Source: Propionibacteriales bacterium
Lineage (GTDB): Bacteria > Actinomycetota > Actinomycetes > Propionibacteriales > Nocardioidaceae
Assembly (NCBI GenBank): GCA_026392415.1
Contig: JAPLCC010000017.1
Span: 1 to 64,000, forward strand
Direction of reading: 5' to 3'
DNA length: 64,000 nucleotides
Program-made: the position numbers and the translations under genes
Shown here: piece after piece, positions 55,960 to 64,000 of the stretch
Layout: each line of letters begins with the position of its first letter
Position numbering within the stretch: the stretch's first letter is position 1
The notes under the pieces: generated by a model
Told to the model about the DNA's origin: nothing
What the model saw: the letters and a program-made list of their open reading frames with translations, nothing else
Database searches by the model: none

Positions 55960-58626
55960 ATGACCAGACGGAGCGGCGCTGACGTCCTGCTGAGCGACGG
56001 CGCCCTGTCCGTCGTACGACCGCTGCTGCCGGCGGATGCCCCGGGCCTGCACGACCTCCACGAGAGGGTCTCGGACGAGGCGCTCCGGACCCGGTTCTTC
56101 GCGGCATCGCGAGGTACGGCGCACAAGTACGTCGACCACGTGTTCGCCTCGCCAGCGACCATCGCGCTGGTGGCCGAGGTCGACGGCCGGATCGCGGCAC
56201 TGGCCACAGCGGAGCCGATCACCGACGACCTGTGTGAAGTCGCCTTCCTGGTGGCCGACGAGCACGGTGGGCGTGGTCTCGGGACACTGCTCCTGGAGCA
56301 TCTCGCGGCGGAGGCCCGCGACCGTGGCTTCCGGGAATTCGAGGCACGGGTCCTGCGCTCCAACCAGCCCATGCTCGCGGTCTTCCGCGATGCCGGCTTC
56401 CGGGGCACCCGGCGCTTCGACGGCTGGGACGCCGTGCTGCGGATGAGCACGGCCGTCACGCCGACGATCCAGGCGGCCGCCGACCAGCGGGAGTTCATGG
56501 CCGAGCAGCGGTCCCTCGCTCCGCTCTTCGCGCCCCGAGGTGTGGTCGTCTACGGCGTGAGGCGGGACGGCACCGGTATCGGGGCCAGCGTCGTCTCCTC
56601 GATCCTGGCCGGCCGGTTCAACGGCCCGACGGCCATCGTCCATCCGCACGCGTCGAACGTCCTGGACGTGCCGGCGTACCCGAGGGCGCGCGAGGCCCCG
56701 GAGCCGCTGGACCTTGCCGTCATCACGGTCCCTGCGGACGCCGTCGTCGCAGCGCTGGAGGACGCCGCTCTCGCCGGAGTCCGCGCAGCCGTGGTCATCT
56801 CGAGCGGGTTCCAGGAGATGGGTACGCGAGGGGGAGAGATGCAACTGGCGCTGGCCCGCTGCGCCCGTCGCCATGGCATTCGGATCGTGGGCCCGAACGG
56901 CCTCGGGCTGATCACCAACGATCCGGACGTCCGGCTCCATGCGACCTTCGGTGGCACCGTTCCAGCGGCCGGAGGGCTGGCCGTGGCGAGTCAGTCCGGA
57001 GGAGTCGGGATCGCTCTGATGGACCTCGTCGCGCGCTCCGGCATCGGGATCCGGTGCTTCGTCTCGCTCGGCAACAAGGCGGACGTGTCGGGCAACGACC
57101 TGCTCGCTGCCTGGTACGGCGACGACCAGGTCACCTGTGCCGCGCTGTATCTCGAGTCGTTCGGCAACCCCCGCAAGTTCGCCCGGTTCGCACGCACCTT
57201 CAGTGAGCGCAAGCCACTGCTGGCGGTGGTCGGCGGCAGGTCGACCGCCGGCCGACGCGCCGGGGCGTCGCACACCGCCGCGGCGGCGTCGCCGGCAGCC
57301 GGGGTCCGGGCCCTGTTCGCGCAGGCAGGCGTCATCGAGTGTCAGGACGCCGAACAGCTCGCGGAGACCGCACTACTGCTCACCCGTGAGCCGGTGCCTG
57401 CGGGCGACCGCGTGGCCGTCGTCAGCAACGCGGGCGGAATGGGCGTGCTCGCCGCTGACCGCGCCATGGACGAGAACCTGCAGGTCGTCGAGTTCTCGCC
57501 GGGCCTCAGCGTGCGGATCGGAGCGCTGGTGAACAACACCAACGGAACCTCCAACCCGGTGGACGCGGGCGCCGGAGCAGGCCCGGAACAGGTCGCGGCC
57601 ATCACCGACGCGATCCTCGGCTCGGGCGAGGTCGACTCGGTGATCGTGGTGCTCGTCGCGACCGGCGCGAACGACCTGGCTGCTGCGATCAGCGCTCTCG
57701 CCGACGTACGACGCCAGCACCCCGCTCAGCCCCTCGTCGTCGTCTCGATCGGCGGTGGGCCGCTGCTCGACTCCGACGCCGTCACGTCCTTCCGGACATC
57801 AGCCGCCGCGCTCGGTGCGCTGGGTCGGGTCAGTCGCTACGCCGTCTGGCGCAGTGCTCCCCGGGAGGACGCAGAGCCGACCGACCCCCATGAGGTCCAC
57901 CAGGCACGGGCCACGGCGCGGAGCCTGTTGGAGGGCGCCTCGGAGCAGGGAGGGTGGGTCCACCCGCAGGCGGCGCGTGATCTCCTCGGCCCCTACCGAA
58001 TCGAGCTGGCGGGCAGATTCGCGCGTGACGCCGTCGAGGCTGCGGCGATCGCGGCCGGGATCGGCTTCCCCGTGGCGGTGAAGGTCGCCGATCCGGTTGT
58101 CGTGCACCGGACCGAGCGAGGACTCGTCCGGTCCGGGCTCGACGCTCCTGCCGAGGTGGAGTCCGCAGTCGAGTGGTTCGAGCAACAGCACGGATCGCCC
58201 TGCACCGTGATGGTCCAGGCGATGGCGACCGGTGTCGAACTGGTCCTCGGTGTGGTGCGTGACCCGGCGTTCGGGCCCCTGGTCATGGTGGGTGCAGGCG
58301 GCGTCGCGACGGACGTGTGGGACGACCGGGCCTTCCTGGTGCCGCCGTTCGCCGAGTCCGAAGCCCGGCGGGTGCTGCGCTCGCTTCGGTTGTGGCCCCT
58401 GCTCGCGGGTTTCCGGGGTGCGCCAGCGACGGCGGTCGGCGAGGTCGCACAGCTGGCCGTCCGCCTGGGCCGACTCGCTGTCGACGTCCCCGAGGTGGCA
58501 GAGATCGATCTCAACCCGGTGATGGCCGGCCCGCAGGGATGCGTCGTCGTCGACGCCAAGGTGCGCCTGGCCGGAGCAGGCGCGGAGTCGACGGATCTGC
58601 CGCGCCAGCTCCGTCGTCCGCAATGA
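55960..58626 (+). CDS. GNAT acetyltransferase fused to ADP-forming acyl-CoA synthetase
   Basis: 888 residues. N-terminal GNAT domain (about 15-165, with EHGGRGLGTLLLEHLAAEAR), then CoA-binding and ligase domains of the acetyl-CoA synthetase (NDP-forming) type (ASQSGGVGIALMDL, ASHTAAAASPAAGV with the phospho-His candidate, and an ATP-grasp end GFPVAVKVADPVVVHRTERG). Similar to Pat/AcuA-like lysine acetyltransferases that sense cAMP or acyl-CoA in actinobacteria and act on acetyl-CoA synthetase. ATG at 55960 after GAGGATCGAAGG. Followed by the E1 gene after 7 bp. Confidence 0.88.
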   Translation: MTRRSGADVLLSDGALSVVRPLLPADAPGLHDLHERVSDEALRTRFFAASRGTAHKYVDHVFASPATIALVAEVDGRIAALATAEPITDDLCEVAFLVADEHGGRGLGTLLLEHLAAEARDRGFREFEARVLRSNQPMLAVFRDAGFRGTRRFDGWDAVLRMSTAVTPTIQAAADQREFMAEQRSLAPLFAPRGVVVYGVRRDGTGIGASVVSSILAGRFNGPTAIVHPHASNVLDVPAYPRAREAPEPLDLAVITVPADAVVAALEDAALAGVRAAVVISSGFQEMGTRGGEMQLALARCARRHGIRIVGPNGLGLITNDPDVRLHATFGGTVPAAGGLAVASQSGGVGIALMDLVARSGIGIRCFVSLGNKADVSGNDLLAAWYGDDQVTCAALYLESFGNPRKFARFARTFSERKPLLAVVGGRSTAGRRAGASHTAAAASPAAGVRALFAQAGVIECQDAEQLAETALLLTREPVPAGDRVAVVSNAGGMGVLAADRAMDENLQVVEFSPGLSVRIGALVNNTNGTSNPVDAGAGAGPEQVAAITDAILGSGEVDSVIVVLVATGANDLAAAISALADVRRQHPAQPLVVVSIGGGPLLDSDAVTSFRTSAAALGALGRVSRYAVWRSAPREDAEPTDPHEVHQARATARSLLEGASEQGGWVHPQAARDLLGPYRIELAGRFARDAVEAAAIAAGIGFPVAVKVADPVVVHRTERGLVRSGLDAPAEVESAVEWFEQQHGSPCTVMVQAMATGVELVLGVVRDPAFGPLVMVGAGGVATDVWDDRAFLVPPFAESEARRVLRSLRLWPLLAGFRGAPATAVGEVAQLAVRLGRLAVDVPEVAEIDLNPVMAGPQGCVVVDAKVRLAGAGAESTDLPRQLRRPQ

Positions 58627-58633
58627 TGCAGGG

Positions 58634-60784
58634 GTGGAGACGGTCGAGGAGTTCTTCTCGCGGTCGGTTCGCTCGTGGCGTGCCGCGCCAGCGGCAGGAG
58701 ACGCCGTGCCCGCCGCTGATCCGGCGGTCCTGCACGCGCTCTTCGCAGCCCAGTTGCAGAGCCGCCACCTGGACTACGCCGCGCGATGGCTGCAGGCGCA
58801 GGGGCGCGGCCACTACACGATCGGGTCCGCGGGCCACGAGAGCAACGCGGCCCTGGGGCTGCTGGCCCGGGTGGACGACCCGGCGCTGCTGCACTACCGC
58901 TCCGGCGGGTTCTACGCCGCCCGAGCGGCGCACGCAGGGACGACCGACCCGATCCGGGACGTGTTGCTGAGCCTGACGTCCTCGGCTCGCGACCCGATGT
59001 CGGGTGGGCGGCACAAGGTCTGGGGCCATCGCGACCTCCACATCATCCCGCAGACGTCCACGATCAGCTCGCACCTGCCGCGCGCGGTGGGCCTGGCCTA
59101 CGCACTGGGGCTGGCGCGGTCGGTGGGCCACAGCACGCCCTGGCCGAGCGACGCGATCGTGATCTGCAGCTTCGGTGACGCGTCCGCGAACCACTCGACG
59201 GCGGTGGGGGCGATCAACGCGGCGGCGTACCTCACCCGCCGTGAGGTGCGCTGCCCGATCCTCCTCGTCTGCGAGGACAACCGGATCGGCGTCAGCACCC
59301 GGTCCCCGGTCGGCTGGCCCGGCGCGATGCTGCAGGGCATCCCCGGCATCGACTACGTCCACGCCGACGGAGCCGACCCCACGACCCTCCTCGACCGCAC
59401 TGCGGCAGCCGTTGCCCGCGTCCGGGAGGCCCGCCGGCCTGTCGTCCTCCATCTCGACACCGTCCGGTTCCTCGGCCACGCCGGCTCGGACACGGAGATC
59501 GCCTACCGCACCCGGGCGGAGATCGTCAGCGACTACGAACGCGATCCGCTGCTCGCGACCGCGCGGTGCCTCATGGACACCGGCCGAGCCACGCCGGAGG
59601 AGATCCTGGCGGCGTACGAAGAGATGCGGTCACGGGTGATGGAGGCGGCGCGAAACGCGCTCGACGAGCCCCACCTCCCGGATCGGGCACAGGTCATGGC
59701 ACCGCTCGCCCTGCCGGCGGTCTCGCCGTCGATCGCCACCCCCGCGGCGACCGGGAGTGAGCCGGACAGTGCTCGGCTGACCCTCGCCCAGTCGATCAAC
59801 CAGACGCTGACGGAGGTGCTGGCCACTCACCCGGAGACGCTGGTCTTCGGCGAGGACGTCGCCGTCAAGGGTGGCGTGTACGGCGTCACCCGCGGCCTGC
59901 GCAAGCGCTTCGGCGCCCAACGGGTCTTCGACACCCTCCTCGACGAGCAGACCATCCTCGGGGTGGCACTCGGGTCCGCGCTGGCCGGGTTCGTGCCGAT
60001 CCCGGAGATCCAGTACCTCGCCTATCTCCACAATGCGGAGGACCAGTTGCGCGGAGAGGCGGCGTCGCTCCGGTTCTTCTCCAACGGCCAGTACCAGAAC
60101 GGCATGGTCGTCCGCGTTGCCGGCCTCGCCTACCAGCGCGGCTTCGGGGGCCACTTCCACAACGACAACTCCGTCGCCGTCCTGCGCGACATCCCCGGTC
60201 TGGTGCTCGCGGTGCCCAGCCATCCGGCCGACGCGCCGGGCCTGCTGCGCACCTGTGTCGAGCTGGCCCGCCAGGACGGGCGGGTGTGTGTCTACCTGGA
60301 GCCCATTGCGCTCTACCACGTCCGCGACCTGGTGGCTGGCGACGGCGCGTGGACGTCGCCCTTCGCAGGTGGCGCGAGCGAGACCTCCCACCGCCCGTTG
60401 GGCGAGGTCGGGGTCCACGGCGACGGTGACGACCTGTTGCTCGTGACCTTCGGCAACGGCGTGCCGATGAGCCTGCACGCGAGCGAGAGGCTCCGCGAGC
60501 ACGGCGTCGCGACCACGGTCGTCGACCTCCGCTGGTTGGCGCCGTTGCCCCTCGAGGCGTTGAGCGCGGTGGCCGGGCGATTCCCCGCGGTGCTGGTCGT
60601 CGACGAGACCCGGGCCAGCGGGGGAGTGTCCGAAGGGGTCGTGACCGGCCTTCTCGAGCACGCCTACCGCGGCCGGCTCACCCGGATCGCCAGCGCGGAC
60701 ACCTACATCCCGCTCGGCCCTGCGGCCGAGACGGTCCTGTTGTCCGAGGACGACATCGTCGCCGCCGCCCTCGCTGGACGCTGA
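58634..60784 (+). CDS. Thiamine-diphosphate E1 dehydrogenase, alpha and beta fused
   Basis: 716 residues, a fusion of E1-alpha (about 1-350; TPP motif GDASANHS ... CEDNR) and E1-beta (about 375-716; NQTLTEVLATHPETLVFGED, DETRASGGVSEGVV). Resembles branched-chain or 2-oxoacid/acetoin dehydrogenase E1, which decarboxylates a 2-oxo acid onto a lipoyl E2. No E2 or E3 gene follows. GTG start at 58634, probably co-transcribed with the synthetase. Substrate uncertain; linkage with the synthetase suggests acyl-CoA metabolism. Confidence 0.85.
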   Translation: METVEEFFSRSVRSWRAAPAAGDAVPAADPAVLHALFAAQLQSRHLDYAARWLQAQGRGHYTIGSAGHESNAALGLLARVDDPALLHYRSGGFYAARAAHAGTTDPIRDVLLSLTSSARDPMSGGRHKVWGHRDLHIIPQTSTISSHLPRAVGLAYALGLARSVGHSTPWPSDAIVICSFGDASANHSTAVGAINAAAYLTRREVRCPILLVCEDNRIGVSTRSPVGWPGAMLQGIPGIDYVHADGADPTTLLDRTAAAVARVREARRPVVLHLDTVRFLGHAGSDTEIAYRTRAEIVSDYERDPLLATARCLMDTGRATPEEILAAYEEMRSRVMEAARNALDEPHLPDRAQVMAPLALPAVSPSIATPAATGSEPDSARLTLAQSINQTLTEVLATHPETLVFGEDVAVKGGVYGVTRGLRKRFGAQRVFDTLLDEQTILGVALGSALAGFVPIPEIQYLAYLHNAEDQLRGEAASLRFFSNGQYQNGMVVRVAGLAYQRGFGGHFHNDNSVAVLRDIPGLVLAVPSHPADAPGLLRTCVELARQDGRVCVYLEPIALYHVRDLVAGDGAWTSPFAGGASETSHRPLGEVGVHGDGDDLLLVTFGNGVPMSLHASERLREHGVATTVVDLRWLAPLPLEALSAVAGRFPAVLVVDETRASGGVSEGVVTGLLEHAYRGRLTRIASADTYIPLGPAAETVLLSEDDIVAAALAGR

Positions 60785-60794
60785 CGGGTCAGCG

Positions 60795-60820
60795 GTCAGT
60801 CAGTCAGTCAGTCACTCAGT
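60795..60820. repeat. GTCA tetranucleotide microsatellite at a convergent gene end
   Basis: Five GTCA units (60795-60814) and a partial sixth, overlapping the stop of the SDR gene on the minus strand. Length changes would alter the end of that gene only, since it lies at or after its stop codon. Confidence 0.6.
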
Positions 60821-61913
60821 CGGCGAGGACGTGCCGCGCGCCGGCCTTGGTGAACAGGTCCTGGTTCTTGGCATACCACTCGACGGTGCGGGCCAGGCCC
60901 TCTTCGAAGTCGATCTTCGGGGTGAAGCCGAAGTCGTGCAGCTTCGAGGAGTCGAGGAACTGGTCCGGGATCTCGATGAAGTTGTCGGGCTTCGGGATGG
61001 TGACCGACTCGAGCGAGTTGTCGAGGATGGTGCCGATCTGCTCAATGACCTGGCGCACGCTGCGGATGTTGCTGAAGTCCTTCGGCTCCTTGCCCCCGGC
61101 CGTGGTGAAGCTGCCCACGTTGTACGCCGCCCAGCCGTACGTCGCCCGGCCGGTGCTGGGGATGTCGGTGCTGTAGTGGCGCTCGACGTTCTCGGCGAGG
61201 AAGAGATAGGAGTCGACCAGGTCGTCGATGTAGACGTACTCGCGCAGCACGTCGGCGTTGCCCAGGTTGATCACCGGGGCCTTGTCGTTGAGCATGCGCA
61301 GGCTGGTGCGCGGGATCAGCCGCGAGAAGTTGAGGTCGCCGGAGCCGTAGATGTTGCAGCTGCGGACGATCAGGGCCGGCACCTTGAACTGGAACCCGTA
61401 GGTCTGCGTGATCATGTCGGCGCAGGCCTTCGAGGCGCTGTAGACGTCCATGCCGCGCAGCGCGTGGCCCTCGCGGTAGGGCAGCGGCTCCGGGTCGTCG
61501 AGGTCGGCGTGGTCGCCGTACGACTTGTCCGTCGATGCGATGAGCACCCGCGGGATGTTGTTGATGCGCGCGGCCTCGAGCACGTTCATCGTCGGCAGGA
61601 TGTTGTTGTGCAGCGTGCTCATCGGAGCGTTCGCCGCGTCACCCACGATCGCGGACGCCGCGAGGTGGAAGATGGTGTCGATCTGGTGGCGGTTGCACAG
61701 TCGCTGGACCTGCGCGAAGTCGTCCATCTCGCAGACCTCGATGTCCGGCCGGCCGTCGAAGCCGAGCAGGGCAGCGGTGGGCACGGGCCGGTTGTGGCGC
61801 ACGGTGATGGTGACCATCGCTCCGCGGCGGATGAGCGCCTCGGCCAGGTTGCTGGCGACGAAGCCGTCGCCGCCCGTGACGAGAACGCGCTTGCCGTACC
61901 AGAAGTCATTCAT
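60816..61913 (-). CDS. NAD-dependent epimerase/dehydratase (SDR, sugar-nucleotide type)
   Basis: 365 residues. Rossmann motif TGGDGFVASNLAEAL at about 12-26, catalytic YSASKACADM (Tyr and Lys), and IYGSGDLNFSRLIPR. The pattern resembles CDP-glucose or dTDP-glucose 4,6-dehydratases and GDP-mannose dehydratase-like enzymes. The ATG at 61911-61913 (MNDFWYGKRVLVTGG) is preferred; an upstream ATG at 61940 lacks support. Adjacent, divergent glycosyltransferase suggests a role in surface polysaccharide or glycoconjugate synthesis. Confidence 0.85.
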   Translation of the reverse strand: MNDFWYGKRVLVTGGDGFVASNLAEALIRRGAMVTITVRHNRPVPTAALLGFDGRPDIEVCEMDDFAQVQRLCNRHQIDTIFHLAASAIVGDAANAPMSTLHNNILPTMNVLEAARINNIPRVLIASTDKSYGDHADLDDPEPLPYREGHALRGMDVYSASKACADMITQTYGFQFKVPALIVRSCNIYGSGDLNFSRLIPRTSLRMLNDKAPVINLGNADVLREYVYIDDLVDSYLFLAENVERHYSTDIPSTGRATYGWAAYNVGSFTTAGGKEPKDFSNIRSVRQVIEQIGTILDNSLESVTIPKPDNFIEIPDQFLDSSKLHDFGFTPKIDFEEGLARTVEWYAKNQDLFTKAGARHVLAD

Positions 61914-62103
61914 GGTGGGTGTTTTTCCTGTCGGACTCATGGGGCGCCCGCCGCACAAGCGGCGACATTTGCACCCACACAGACTGCGAAACTCGGCGTG
62001 GGGGCGGCCGAATTCGGTGACCATTGGTCGAGCGGGCGCGACTCTATCAGCGGCGGGATCGATATGGTGGCGACTGCCAGATCTCGCTCACCAAGGAGTG
62101 TCG

Positions 62104-63108
62104 TTGCAGACCCCAGTCGTCATGTTCGTGTTCAACCGACCGGACCTGACCCGGCGCACGCTGGCCTCCATCAGGGCTGCGAAGCCCGAGAAGCTGTTCG
62201 TGATCGCGGACGGGCCCCGGGCCGGCAACGAGACCGACGAGCGGCTCTGCGGCGAGGTGCGGGCGCTCTTCGACGAGGTCGACTGGCCCTGTGAGGTCTT
62301 TCCGCGCTTCGCCGAGACGAACCGTGGTCTCGACCCCAACATCGAGGCCGGCATCGACTGGGTGTTCTCCCAGGTGGACGAGGCGATCTTCCTCGAGGAC
62401 GACTGCATCGCCGACCCGACGTTCTTCGTCTACTGCGAGGACCTCCTCGAGCGTTACCGCGACAACTTGGACGTCTGGTTGATCTCGGGCGACACGCACG
62501 AGGTGCCCGAGGCCTACTTCGGTGACAACAGCTACGACTTCGCGACCTGGGCCAGCATCTGGGGCTGGGCGAGTTGGGCCGACCGCTGGCAGGCTCACCG
62601 GGCCCTGTTCGACCGCCAGCACGTCCCCGTCGACGAGCCGGGCCGTCTGGTGCCGCCGCACCGGGTCGTGCCGGCACCCCCGCACCCCGACGCCCTGGTG
62701 TCCGAGGCGGGCCGACGGCACTTCACCAAGGTCTCGACCGACGTCGACCCGTCGTCGTACTTCTGGGACCACCACTGGTGGATCACGATCATCAACCAGA
62801 ACGGCCTGTCCGCCGTCCCGCGCCACAACCTGATCGAGAACGACGGCTACGGCGAAGGTGCCACCAACGTCCGGGCGAAGAAGGACTCGATCCCGGCGCG
62901 CCCGCTCGAGCTGCCGATCCGGCACCCCGCGGCCGTGGTCCGCAACCGCCGGGTCGAGGAAGAGCTCGAGCTGGTCATGGTGCGCACCGACAGCCTGTTG
63001 CCGCGCATCATGAAGGCGATCATCCGGCCGCTGTGGTTGCGGGCGATCGTGCGCAAGATCGTCACGCAGCCCCTGATCTGGCGCCTGGTGCGGAAGGTTC
63101 TCCGCTAG
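62104..63108 (+). CDS. Glycosyltransferase (GT-A fold)
   Basis: 334 residues from a TTG at 62104, chosen because AAGGAG ends 5 nt upstream; a GTG at 62098 overlaps that site. Start VVMFVFNRPDLTRRTL, acidic metal motif AIFLEDDCIAD, then a WGWASWADRW region and a basic C-terminus. Likely uses a nucleotide sugar at the inner membrane face. Acceptor unknown. Convergent with the alcohol dehydrogenase, overlapping by 4 bp. Confidence 0.8.
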   Translation: MQTPVVMFVFNRPDLTRRTLASIRAAKPEKLFVIADGPRAGNETDERLCGEVRALFDEVDWPCEVFPRFAETNRGLDPNIEAGIDWVFSQVDEAIFLEDDCIADPTFFVYCEDLLERYRDNLDVWLISGDTHEVPEAYFGDNSYDFATWASIWGWASWADRWQAHRALFDRQHVPVDEPGRLVPPHRVVPAPPHPDALVSEAGRRHFTKVSTDVDPSSYFWDHHWWITIINQNGLSAVPRHNLIENDGYGEGATNVRAKKDSIPARPLELPIRHPAAVVRNRRVEEELELVMVRTDSLLPRIMKAIIRPLWLRAIVRKIVTQPLIWRLVRKVLR

Positions 63109-64000
63109 ACCGAGGTCGCGTCGGACCGCGGGTCGACCAGGATCTTGGCGTGCCTCTCGGGGTCGCCGAGCGCGGTGAACGCGGCGGCGACGCCGCCGAG
63201 CCCGACCGAGCCGGTCATCAGGGGCGTCGGGTCGACCTTGCCGTCGGCCATGAGGTGAAGCGCCTCACGGAACTCGGTGGGTGTGTAGCCCAGCACGAAC
63301 CGCAGGTCGATCTCCTTGTTGATCGCAATCGCCGGGCGGATCGCGTCGCTGCCCATGCAGACGCCGACGACGACCACCCGTGAGTGGATCGGCGCGCTGG
63401 CGATGACCTGGTCGATGATGCCGGGGACGCCTACGCACTCGAAGACGACCGGACCCTCGGGCATCGCGCCGAGCTTCTCCGCCGTCTCCATCGCCGTCCA
63501 CCACGGCAGCAGCGGTACGGCGCGCAGCTTGGTCATCGAGTCCACGGCCAGGTCGAAGAGCCCGGCTGCGGTGATGAACTTCCCGCGGGCGTCGGCGGCG
63601 TCGTACGGCGAATCGGTGGTGGGGTTCACGACGACGTCGGCGCCGCACTGGGCGGCGAGCGCACGACGGCCGGCGGAGAAGTCGCTGGCGATGACCGTGC
63701 GGACGCCCGAGGCCTTGAGCAGTGAGATCACCGCGAGGCCGATCGGCCCGCAGCCGATCACGACCGCGATCTGACCCTTCTTCACCTGCCCGCGGCGTAC
63801 GGCGTGCAGCCCCACCGCCATCGGCTCGGTCAGCGCGGCCTTGTCGGAGGGCAGCCCGTTCGGGACCGGCATCGCGAGGGCCGCCTGGACGACGACCTGC
63901 TCGGCGTAGGCACCCGGCGCATGGGGGGAGAGACCCGTGGTGTGGACGGCACCGTCGGTCCGCAGGATCGGCATCGCGACGACGCGCGTGCCGGTCTTGA
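63105..64000 (-). CDS. Zinc-type alcohol/sorbitol dehydrogenase, partial at window end
   Basis: The 298 residues seen cover the NAD(P)-binding half: VVIGCGPIGLAVISLLKASG, the KGQIAVVIG strand, and FECVGVPGIIDQVIAS. LRTDGAVHTTGL and APGAYAEQVVV belong to the catalytic domain, whose zinc ligands lie outside the window. Medium-chain dehydrogenase family. N-terminus not in the window. Substrate unknown. Confidence 0.82.
   Translation of the reverse strand, partial: KTGTRVVAMPILRTDGAVHTTGLSPHAPGAYAEQVVVQAALAMPVPNGLPSDKAALTEPMAVGLHAVRRGQVKKGQIAVVIGCGPIGLAVISLLKASGVRTVIASDFSAGRRALAAQCGADVVVNPTTDSPYDAADARGKFITAAGLFDLAVDSMTKLRAVPLLPWWTAMETAEKLGAMPEGPVVFECVGVPGIIDQVIASAPIHSRVVVVGVCMGSDAIRPAIAINKEIDLRFVLGYTPTEFREALHLMADGKVDPTPLMTGSVGLGGVAAAFTALGDPERHAKILVDPRSDATSV

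Noticed and set aside
1..64000. CRISPR arrays
   Set aside because: No regularly spaced identical repeats with unique spacers; the only clustered repeats (jetB) are translated palindromic elements.

Overview
The window is high-GC, gene-dense actinobacterial chromosome. A Nocardioides-like (Propionibacteriales) host fits best: many GTG starts and 4-base GTGA/ATGA overlaps, several promoters whose -10 box sits about 7 bp before the start codon (leaderless style), a 13E12/DUF222 HNH gene behind an actinobacterial LexA box, a KstR-like operator, two AveC-family membrane proteins and an F420-type nitroreductase. The genus is an inference from gene content; no rRNA or strain marker is present.

Layout. 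1-800: start of an HNH endonuclease gene, tRNA-Tyr, and a short conserved ORF with a structured leader upstream of the tRNA. 0.8-12.6 kb: cation/proton antiporter, glutathionyl-hydroquinone-reductase-like enzyme, small lipoprotein, an operon of a molybdopterin oxidoreductase plus two AveC-family proteins, a PH-like protein, PPK2, a DUF6670-like protein, a deazaflavin-dependent reductase and the SOS-boxed HNH gene. 12.6-16.5 kb: oxidative catabolic cluster (acetoacetate-decarboxylase-like protein, Baeyer-Villiger monooxygenase, cholesterol-oxidase-like GMC enzyme) with KstR-like and TetR-like operators. 16.5-19.2 kb: large secreted IPT/TIG plus Calx-beta protein.

19.2-35.8 kb is an accessory, defence-like island: an orphan SLATT protein, a SNIPE-like DUF4041/GIY-YIG nuclease, a two-gene SLATT plus reverse transcriptase operon preceded by about 550 bp without a gene, an integrase relic, an unassigned 503-aa protein, a NACHT-type NTPase, and divergently JetA-JetB-JetC of a Wadjet/Mks SMC system. 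No JetD nuclease follows JetC. JetB and the JetC N-terminus carry in-frame copies of an interspersed palindromic repeat that also occurs between genes at 40-41 kb.

35.8-43.3 kb: thioesterase, cobalt-type nitrile hydratase with His-rich activator, RF3, a UlaG-like metallo-hydrolase, a lactate-monooxygenase-like enzyme, and a six-member tRNA array (Leu-GAG, Leu-CAG, Asn, Met-like, Lys-like, Arg; minus strand). The array is preceded by a second copy of the short-ORF/structured-leader module seen before tRNA-Tyr. Two of its tRNAs look structurally defective.

43.4-64 kb: OafA-type acyltransferase, acyl-CoA dehydrogenase, VapBC-like toxin-antitoxin pair, DUF1801 protein, a NarL-type regulator divergent from an unusual kinase operon (membrane-only protein, pseudokinase, active kinase), a stress module (ABM-like, CBS, two universal stress proteins, SulP transporter, GNAT/acyl-CoA synthetase, fused E1 dehydrogenase) with DevR-like boxes in two divergent promoters, then surface-polysaccharide-type genes (SDR, glycosyltransferase) and a partial zinc alcohol dehydrogenase. 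The observations most worth follow-up are the duplicated short-ORF/leader/tRNA modules and the JetABC operon with repeat-derived protein segments and no JetD.
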